From Kushneria phyllosphaerae (GTDB taxonomy: Bacteria > Pseudomonadota > Gammaproteobacteria > Pseudomonadales > Halomonadaceae), in assembly GCF_900312995.1 (NCBI RefSeq), contig NZ_ONZI01000001.1:310001-374000 (forward strand): a stretch of 64,000 nucleotides of DNA, read 5' to 3'. Numbering within the stretch: position 1 is the first letter of the stretch; each line of letters begins with the position of its first letter. The notes beneath the pieces were generated by a model that worked only from the letters and a program-made list of their open reading frames with translations, ran no database searches and was not told the DNA's origin. The position numbers and the translations under genes were made by a program. Below are positions 57,796 through 64,000 of the stretch, piece after piece.

Positions 57796-59841
57796 ATGAT
57801 GCGTCTTCGCACAGGATTCAGGCGCCTGAGTACGCTGACCGCGTTTTCTCTGGCGGCCTTCCCCACCCTGCTTCTGGCCGCCGACCAGCAGCCGTCCGAG
57901 CCTGCCGAACAGCCGGCAGTCTCTACTGAGCAACCGTCAACGTCTGGCGCGCAGCCGGGCGCGCGCGCCAACATACCGCTGGTGCCGGACTCGCCGACCT
58001 GGAGCAGCTTCCATGGTCAGCTCAACGCGCAGAAATACAGCCCGCTGGATCAGATCAACACCGATAACGTCGGTCAGCTCGAAAAGGTCTGGGAAGTCCA
58101 CACCGGCGATATTTCCGACGGCAAGGGCGATACGCCGGCCACGGTCTGGTCGGCCACACCGGTGTTTGCCAATGACACGCTCTACATCGGTACGCCGTTT
58201 TACAAGCTGATCGCCTATGATCCCGCCACCGGCGAGGAAAAGTGGCGCTTTGATACCCAGTCTTCGAAGGAAGCGCTGACCCAGCCCGTGCTCAAGAACC
58301 GCGGCGTGGCCTACTGGGAAGCTGACAACCCGGTCGAGGGCGAGTCGTGCCAGAAGATCGTCTATATGGGCACTATGGACGCTCAGCTGTTTGCCCTTGA
58401 TGCTGACACCGGCAAGCCATGTCAGGGCTTTGCCGACAATGGTGTGCTTAATGTCGATCAGTGGAACACCGTCAATGCCAAGTTCCCGCTGTCGCTTTTG
58501 CAGCCGCCGACCATCGTGGGTGATCACGTCATCTTCGGCTGGGCCGGCAAGGACTGGGCCTATCAGGAAGCGCCTCCGGGTACCGTGTTCTCGATCAATG
58601 CCCGCACCGGCGAGCGTGAGTGGGAATTTGAAGCGCTTTCAGACGAGATGCGCCGCAAAAGCGGCACCGCTAACGTCTGGACGCAGATGTCGGCTGATGA
58701 GCAAAACGGATTGATCTATCTGCCGGTCTCTTCGCCCTCCCCCAACTTCTGGGGCGGCAATCGCACTGAAAAGGCGCCACTGGCGACCTCGACGACGGCG
58801 CTTGACGTGGAAACCGGCGAAGTGGTCTGGTCGCGTCAGTGGGTCCATCACGATATCTGGGACTACGACATCAACGCTGCGCCGACCCTGATGGACATTA
58901 CCGTCGACGGCAAGGAAATCCCGGCACTGGTGCAGGCCACCAAGATGGGCTTTTTGTTCGTGGTCAATCGCCTGACCGGTGAAGATGTCTGGCCGATCGA
59001 GGAACGCCCGGTCCCCCAGGGAGACGGTAGCGTCGAGGGCGAAGTCTATTCACCGACCCAGCCCTTCCCGACCAAACCGGCGCCGCTGCTGGATCAGTCC
59101 AAAAAGCCCGAAATCTGGGGATTGGCGGATGCTGTCGGCTTTGGTCAGTGCTCGCGCCTGTGGGATAAGCTGACCTATGAAGGCATGTACACGCCGCCCA
59201 CCACTCGTGGTGAAGGGGCGCTGGCCTATCCTGACAGCGCCGGTGGCGTTCAGTGGGGGGGCGTGGCGTTTGATCCCGTCAGCCAGACCGCAATCGTCAA
59301 TACCTCGCACATTGTCCAGACCGTCAAGCTCTATAACCGTGAAGACTATGACAAGGCCGACAACGGTTCCGGCAACGAAAGCGGTTTCGCGCCGCAGGAA
59401 GGCGCGCCGTACGGCATGCGCCTGAATGTGGCGAGCAACTGGCTGGGCATGCCCTGCTGGGAGCCGCCGTTTGGCGAGATTGTGGCAATCGACATGCACA
59501 CCGGTGACGTCAAGTGGCGCAAGCCGGTCGGCGCCTCGCAGCAGTTCGGCTTCTTCATGCCGGAACGCTGGGGCTCACCGACCATTGGTGGTCCGGCCGT
59601 CACGGCGGGTGGCGTGGTGTTCATCGGTGCTTCGATGGATGCCAAGGCCCGTGCCTACTCGCTCAAGACCGGTGAAAAGCTCTGGGAAGATCAGACCCAG
59701 GCACCGGTGGTCGCCAATCCGGCCGTCTATGAATACAAGGGTCGCCAGTACGTGGCCTTTGTGGCGGGGGGGAACACCATCCTCAAGGATCAGGTCGGCG
59801 ATCAGATCGCGGTTTACGCGCTGCCGGAAGACAAGCAGTAA
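57796..59841 (+). CDS. Periplasmic PQQ-dependent dehydrogenase, glucose/quinate/shikimate family
   Basis: 681 aa. A signal peptide (RLRTGFRRLSTLTAFSLAAF, LLLAADQ) leads to an eight-bladed propeller. Tryptophan-docking type segments include GEEKWRFDTQ and GEKLWEDQTQ. The Gcd active-site block HHDIWDYDINAAPTLMDI carries the catalytic aspartate, followed by VQATKMGFLFVVNRLTGEDV. N-terminal WSSFHGQLNAQKYSPLDQIN is also typical. It should oxidise aldose or a cyclic polyol in the periplasm and pass electrons to quinone. GAGGAG lies 7 nt before the ATG. It lacks the N-terminal membrane domain usual for Gcd, and has instead a Pro/Gln-rich linker. No pqq synthesis genes are in the window. Confidence 0.92.
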   Translation: MMRLRTGFRRLSTLTAFSLAAFPTLLLAADQQPSEPAEQPAVSTEQPSTSGAQPGARANIPLVPDSPTWSSFHGQLNAQKYSPLDQINTDNVGQLEKVWEVHTGDISDGKGDTPATVWSATPVFANDTLYIGTPFYKLIAYDPATGEEKWRFDTQSSKEALTQPVLKNRGVAYWEADNPVEGESCQKIVYMGTMDAQLFALDADTGKPCQGFADNGVLNVDQWNTVNAKFPLSLLQPPTIVGDHVIFGWAGKDWAYQEAPPGTVFSINARTGEREWEFEALSDEMRRKSGTANVWTQMSADEQNGLIYLPVSSPSPNFWGGNRTEKAPLATSTTALDVETGEVVWSRQWVHHDIWDYDINAAPTLMDITVDGKEIPALVQATKMGFLFVVNRLTGEDVWPIEERPVPQGDGSVEGEVYSPTQPFPTKPAPLLDQSKKPEIWGLADAVGFGQCSRLWDKLTYEGMYTPPTTRGEGALAYPDSAGGVQWGGVAFDPVSQTAIVNTSHIVQTVKLYNREDYDKADNGSGNESGFAPQEGAPYGMRLNVASNWLGMPCWEPPFGEIVAIDMHTGDVKWRKPVGASQQFGFFMPERWGSPTIGGPAVTAGGVVFIGASMDAKARAYSLKTGEKLWEDQTQAPVVANPAVYEYKGRQYVAFVAGGNTILKDQVGDQIAVYALPEDKQ

Positions 59842-59866
59842 GCGAGCACTACCTGAGCCGTTGATC

Positions 59867-59899
59867 ACGGGGCGTCCCTTAAAGGGCGCCCCGTTTTTT
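59867..59899 (+). terminator. Rho-independent terminator of the PQQ dehydrogenase gene
   Basis: ACGGGGCG and CGCCCCGT extend inward to CCC and GGG with one bulged T; TTTTTT follows. It starts 25 nt after the stop. Confidence 0.92.
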
Positions 59900-60046
59900 A
59901 TGGCTTCATGAGCCTTGAAGAAACGCCGTCACGAGTGCCGGCGTTTTTTCAAAGGCATGTTTTAAAAAGCCATGCCCCGGGTTAAACAGTCATGCCTTCG
60001 GGGCTCGACGGGTCTGGCGGACAGGGCGTATCGCAGTCAGCCCTGA

Positions 60047-62146
60047 TCAGTCAGTTTTCATGCGCTGAATCAGGGCACCGCACTGGCTTTTCTCACCGGC
60101 GCTGGTCGAGATCAGCGCGCCAAGGGCGGCCGCCGGCGCCGCCAGCGTGCCCAGTGCCACGGCAGCCGCGCCCCGGGCAATCAAGGGGGCGGCTTCCACA
60201 CCTGGAGAGGGGTTTTTGAGGGTGCCGCTGACATAAAGCGGCGTGCGCAGGGTGAATATGCGAAAGCCCTTGCTGTCCGGTTTGATGGTCAGATCCATCT
60301 GTTCGCTGGCCAGGTTCACCGCGCCTTCCACGTTGACGATGGCATTATCGGTATCAATGGTGAACACGCGGGGGCGCACCATGCCGTCGTTGAACTGCAG
60401 ATCGGCCGCGGCACAGTGAATGGCGACTTCCTCATCCCCAAAAAGCTTGCCGATCAGGTAGTTGCCCACGTTGAGCCCTGCCAGCTCCATCAGATTGCGG
60501 CTGATGCGGCCCTGTTCGATCAGAAGCTGTAGTTCACCATCGCTGGATCCCAGCAGCGCGGCGACCGAGTTGCCTCGCCCCGAGAGCGTCGCATCTCCGT
60601 TGATCTCGCCCAGCCCTTCGGTCAGATCGCTGTCGTTGGGCAGGATTTGACCCAGTTGAAGGCCTCGAGCATGCATGTCGATGCGCGCCCGCAGTGGCGA
60701 TGCCTGTCCGCTCAGACGCAGGGTGGTATTGAGGTGACCGCCGGCGAGGCCAAAGCTCAGCGGGTCCATCAGGATCTCGCCATTGTCCATGACCAGGTGG
60801 GTGGAAAGATTGCTCAGCGGAAGTGATTCACCGTGCACGATGTCACGGGCGCGAAAGCGCACGTCGGCATCCATGGTGTTCCATCGATCGGTGTTGAACC
60901 GTGATACCGGCAGCACCCTGTCTTTGGGCTGATCGGGATTGACCGAATTGCCGGTCTCCTTGTTGTCGGCGCCCACCAGCGGGGCCAGATCGGCAAATCG
61001 GAGCTGTTTTGATACCAGCTCACCGGTCAGTTTCGGGCGCGGTGTGCCGTCGGCGTAGTGCAGGCTGCCATGAATATCGCTGTCGCCGATCGTGCCATCA
61101 AAATCGCGGTACTCGTAGACGCCGCCTTCGGGGTGATCCAGCTCGGCCGTCAGGCGGCCCTTCGTGGCATAGGGCGGGGTCTGTGGCAGTACCACACCGG
61201 TCAGGGCGTAGAGATCGCCCAGATTGTCCCCGGCCACGCCGACCTGCAGGTCCAGACCGGCAAGCTTCATCGGATCGTTGAGCGTGCCGACCACATCAAG
61301 GCGGGAATTGCCCGAGGCCAGGTGCACCTCCAGAGGGAAGCGTCCACCTTCACGCAGCGCTGCCGGCCCGCCCAGGCGGCCATCGCCGTTGAGGGTGCTG
61401 CCGCGGTAGGTGCCCTTGAGCTGCCAGGCAAAACGGAAGTCACGTTCGCCGCCGGTCGTGCTATCGCCTGATGCGGGTGGGTTATCGGCTACCTTTTGAT
61501 CGTTGCTGTTCGTTTTTTGATCACTGCCGACCACCTCTTCCCAGCGCACCGGCTCGCCCAGCGTTTCAAGCGTGGCGGTGGCGTTCACATCAAGCACCTG
61601 ATCAACAAGGGCGACCTGCACCCGATTTACATCAAGCTGGTCGATGGCAAACTGCCAGCCGCTGTCCTCGTTTTGATCGCTTTTGCCCTTGTCGCTGTCA
61701 GATGCACTGGTGAGCTGCCAGTTGTTGTGGGTCTCATCGACACGGCGCAGGTTAGCGCTGGCATCACGCACGACCAGATCATGCAGCGCGATACGCTTTT
61801 GCAGCAGGGCGAACGGTCGCAGGCTGACTGCTACCTGGCCAATGCGGGCCGTGCGCGCCTCTTCGCTGCCGGCCTCTACGCTGCGGGCCTGATTCAGCTC
61901 AGGCGGGTCGCCCAGCACGATATCCTCGGCGCTGACGCGCGGCGAAAGGTGCCAGCTGTCCCATTGCCAGGACAGTCCGAGATCGCCTTCAATGGCGAAG
62001 GGACGGCCCAGCGTCTCGGAGACCCGGTCATTGATCGTGGGTCTGAGCCAGTTCCAGCTCATCAGGGTCATCACAAGAGCCAGCAGCACCAGCAGGGCCA
62101 CCAGGCCCCCCAGCGTCCAGCCGATGATGCGCATTGCACGCGACAT
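60047..62146 (-). CDS. AsmA-family protein
   Basis: 699 aa. One N-terminal transmembrane helix (WTLGGLVALLVLLALVMTL) is followed by a large periplasmic region. AsmA blocks: VSETLGRPFAIEGDLGLSW near the start; the C-terminal AsmA domain with LSGRGNSVAALLGSSDGELQ, AIHCAAADLQFNDGMV and TLRTPLYVSGTLKNPSPGVE. AsmA-like proteins are thought to help move phospholipid to the outer membrane. It is longer than E. coli AsmA (617 aa) and fits the YhjG-like group at least as well. A polar insert (residues about 150-230) is rich in Asp, Asn and Lys. Confidence 0.88.
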   Translation of the reverse strand: MSRAMRIIGWTLGGLVALLVLLALVMTLMSWNWLRPTINDRVSETLGRPFAIEGDLGLSWQWDSWHLSPRVSAEDIVLGDPPELNQARSVEAGSEEARTARIGQVAVSLRPFALLQKRIALHDLVVRDASANLRRVDETHNNWQLTSASDSDKGKSDQNEDSGWQFAIDQLDVNRVQVALVDQVLDVNATATLETLGEPVRWEEVVGSDQKTNSNDQKVADNPPASGDSTTGGERDFRFAWQLKGTYRGSTLNGDGRLGGPAALREGGRFPLEVHLASGNSRLDVVGTLNDPMKLAGLDLQVGVAGDNLGDLYALTGVVLPQTPPYATKGRLTAELDHPEGGVYEYRDFDGTIGDSDIHGSLHYADGTPRPKLTGELVSKQLRFADLAPLVGADNKETGNSVNPDQPKDRVLPVSRFNTDRWNTMDADVRFRARDIVHGESLPLSNLSTHLVMDNGEILMDPLSFGLAGGHLNTTLRLSGQASPLRARIDMHARGLQLGQILPNDSDLTEGLGEINGDATLSGRGNSVAALLGSSDGELQLLIEQGRISRNLMELAGLNVGNYLIGKLFGDEEVAIHCAAADLQFNDGMVRPRVFTIDTDNAIVNVEGAVNLASEQMDLTIKPDSKGFRIFTLRTPLYVSGTLKNPSPGVEAAPLIARGAAAVALGTLAAPAAALGALISTSAGEKSQCGALIQRMKTD

Positions 62147-62236
62147 GAGCGGTCCACCTCAACAGAATGTTATCTTTCCAAGCATAGACAGGCCCGCGCG
62201 TTCGTGGGTATTCCATGCGTATTATCGAGCGTTTTC

Positions 62237-63115
62237 ATGACCCATATCATTTCCATTCAAAGCCACGTGGCCTATGGCTATGTTGGCAATCGCGCCGCCG
62301 TTCTGCCGCTGCAGCGTCTGGGCTGCGAGGTCACCGCCATCAATACGGTGCAGTTTTCCAACCACACGGGCTATGGCGCCTTTACCGGTGAGGTGTTTAC
62401 GTCGGCGCATCTCAAGGAGGTACTTGACGGCGTCGAGGCGCTGACCGGACTTTGTGACGTGCAGGCCGTGCTGTCGGGCTACATGGGCGATGAAGGCATC
62501 GGCCGGGCAGTGCTTGAAAGCGTGACCCGCGTGCGCTCGGCCAGTCCCGGGGCGCTGTACTGCTGTGATCCGGTAATGGGCGACATTGGCCGGGGCTTTT
62601 TTGTGCGCGAAGGGATTCCGGAGTGGATGCGCGACTGCGCCGTACCGGCGGCCGATATCATCACGCCCAATCAGTTCGAGCTGGCCTTTTTAAGCGACCA
62701 GTCCATTGCCTCGCTTGGTGACGTGCTGACGGCGGCAGCACGCCTGCGCGAGCAGGGCCCGAGCGTGGTGCTGGTGACCTCACTGGATATCGATGACAGT
62801 ACCCCTGACACCATCGAAATGCTGGTGGATACCGCAGTGGGCAGCTGGCGGATCGCCACGCCCCGCTTTGATTTTCCGGTGGCCCCCAACGGCGCCGGTG
62901 ATTTTACTGCCGCCGTGTTTCTGGCCTGCTGCCTGCGTGATCAGGACGGGATTAACGGTGAAGGACCGGCGCGGGCGCTGGAAAGGACCGCCGAGGCCGT
63001 GCATGCCCTTTTCACCCATACCTTTGAGGCCGGCACCCGCGAGCTTGCCCTGATTCAGGCCCAGAACGAGATCGTCGCCCCCCGGCAGCGCTTTGATGCC
63101 GAACGGGTGCGCTGA
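62237..63115 (+). CDS. pdxY: Pyridoxal kinase PdxY
   Basis: 292 aa (E. coli 287 aa). Phosphorylates pyridoxal to PLP in the salvage route; HemL here is a PLP enzyme. Family blocks: [69 protein letters not shown] and the catalytic [14 protein letters not shown]. The start at 62237 fits the family start; the frame is open upstream across the antisense asmA gene. It ends 2 nt before the next gene. Confidence 0.93.
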   Translation: MTHIISIQSHVAYGYVGNRAAVLPLQRLGCEVTAINTVQFSNHTGYGAFTGEVFTSAHLKEVLDGVEALTGLCDVQAVLSGYMGDEGIGRAVLESVTRVRSASPGALYCCDPVMGDIGRGFFVREGIPEWMRDCAVPAADIITPNQFELAFLSDQSIASLGDVLTAAARLREQGPSVVLVTSLDIDDSTPDTIEMLVDTAVGSWRIATPRFDFPVAPNGAGDFTAAVFLACCLRDQDGINGEGPARALERTAEAVHALFTHTFEAGTRELALIQAQNEIVAPRQRFDAERVR

Positions 63116-63117
63116 CC

Positions 63118-63978
63118 ATGGCGGGGACACTGCATCTGGGGCTGGCAATGTGGGCCAATGCCGAATGGCGTGGCACACTCTACGGGCGCTACGCCGAGCC
63201 GAGCGACTCGCTGCCGGACTATGCCGACGTCTTTTCCAGCGTTGAGGGCAATACCACCTTCTACAGCGGGGCACCGCGCGAGGACGTGGTGGCCACCTGG
63301 GCACGCCAGGCGCCCGAGCACTTTCGCTTCTGCTTCAAGCTGCCCTCGGCGCTGACGCATGACAAACGGCTGGTGGGCATTGAGGCCGAGATGGATCACT
63401 TTCTCGAGCGGCTGGCGCCGCTGCATGATCGGCTGGGTCCGACCATGATTCAGCTGCCCCGGGATTTCGGCGCAGATGAGTTGCCCATGCTCGAAGCCGT
63501 TTTGCAACGCTGGCCTAAGGCGCTGCCCCGTGCCGTGGAAGTGCGCCATAGTGAATTTTTCCACAAGGGGATGGCCGAGCAGTCCCTCAACCGGCTGTTG
63601 ATAACTCACAAGGCCGATCGGGTCATGCTGGACACGCGCGCGCTGTTTGCCACCCCGGCCGGTGACGATATCCGGCTACAGCAGGCCCAGCGCGAAAAGC
63701 CACGTCGACCGCTGCATGTCCTGAGCACGGCGGCTCAGCCGGTGGTGCGCTTTATCGGGCACTTTGATCACGAGATCAATCACGCGCGCTTCACGCCCTG
63801 GGTCGAGCAGCTGGCGCTGTGGATGGAACAGGGGAAAAGTCCTGTATTGTTTGTGCATACTCCGGATAACCGGGCCGCGCCGCTGCTGGCCCGTGAGTTC
63901 CACGGCCGGCTATCCGAGCGTATTGCCCTGCCACCGCTGGCCGCCTTTGCCGGTGAGCGGCAGGAATCACTGTTTTAG
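63118..63978 (+). CDS. DUF72 (YecE-like) protein
   Basis: 286 aa, a TIM-barrel-like family of unknown function. Characteristic parts: LGLAMWANAEWRGTLYGRYA, VFSSVEGNTTFYSGAP, FRFCFKLPSALTHDKRL, IQLPRDFGADELPML, PRAVEVRHSEFF and ending PVLFVHTPDN. The gene follows pdxY by only 2 nt, so they share a transcript. The 22 nt after the stop are the end of the window. Confidence 0.88.
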   Translation: MAGTLHLGLAMWANAEWRGTLYGRYAEPSDSLPDYADVFSSVEGNTTFYSGAPREDVVATWARQAPEHFRFCFKLPSALTHDKRLVGIEAEMDHFLERLAPLHDRLGPTMIQLPRDFGADELPMLEAVLQRWPKALPRAVEVRHSEFFHKGMAEQSLNRLLITHKADRVMLDTRALFATPAGDDIRLQQAQREKPRRPLHVLSTAAQPVVRFIGHFDHEINHARFTPWVEQLALWMEQGKSPVLFVHTPDNRAAPLLAREFHGRLSERIALPPLAAFAGERQESLF

Positions 63979-64000
63979 CGCGCACAGGGTGATGTTCAAA

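Overview
The window looks like a high-GC gammaproteobacterial chromosome, most likely from Halomonadaceae (Halomonas/Kushneria type). The grounds are protein resemblance, GC-rich codon use, and two conserved gene neighbourhoods: yidC...mnmE...mnmG-rsmG-parA-parB-atpIBEFHAGDC-glmU-glmS, and hemL/clc/erpA. This is a judgement from remembered families, not a search. I see no insertion sequence, prophage, CRISPR array, rRNA or tRNA. Almost everything is core chromosome with small accessory inserts.

Layout. 1-107 is the 3' end of yidC with its terminator. 0.2-4.8 kb is an NAD module: a NadQ-like Nudix/winged-helix regulator, an M20 peptidase on the other strand, and nadA-nadC behind a perfect palindrome. 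5.0-8.9 kb holds a cysteine hydrolase with a GlxA-type regulator, and an NAD-dependent formate dehydrogenase with a LysR regulator. 9.1-17.5 kb holds pgm, a flavin reductase, mnmE, a PhzF protein, an MFS transporter, an unusually arranged lipoate-ligase-like protein and a CDF metal transporter. 17.6-25.1 kb has two envelope operons: an MdlAB-type heterodimeric ABC exporter and pqiABC. 25.1-28.6 kb is rlmJ, an OmpA-type lipoprotein and hemW-rdgB. 28.8-33 kb is a beta-carbonic anhydrase/SulP operon with a CsgD-like LuxR regulator on each side; the two regulators are paralogues. 33-39.9 kb runs on the minus strand: a two-domain kinase-like protein, hemL, thiE, thiD, hemJ and clc.

40.36-40.98 kb is a gene-free, AT-rich stretch between erpA and mnmG. 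It carries four consensus and two near-consensus DnaA boxes and is my best candidate for the replication origin. An inverted pair of perfect DnaA boxes also lies upstream of hemL, 4.4 kb away. Rightward from the origin come mnmG-rsmG-parA-parB and the complete F1Fo ATP synthase operon, then glmU, a DeoR regulator and glmS, which together cover UDP-GlcNAc supply. 57.4-59.9 kb encodes a four-helix membrane protein and a separate secreted PQQ-dependent glucose-type dehydrogenase, which look like the two halves of membrane glucose dehydrogenase. The window ends with an AsmA-family protein, pdxY and a DUF72 protein.

The most useful oddities are the candidate oriC and the hemL DnaA-box pair; pqiA, whose zinc-finger start is only reachable from an ATC codon; the paired CsgD-like regulators around a bicarbonate module; the split PQQ dehydrogenase; and the lipoate ligase with its accessory domain at the wrong end.
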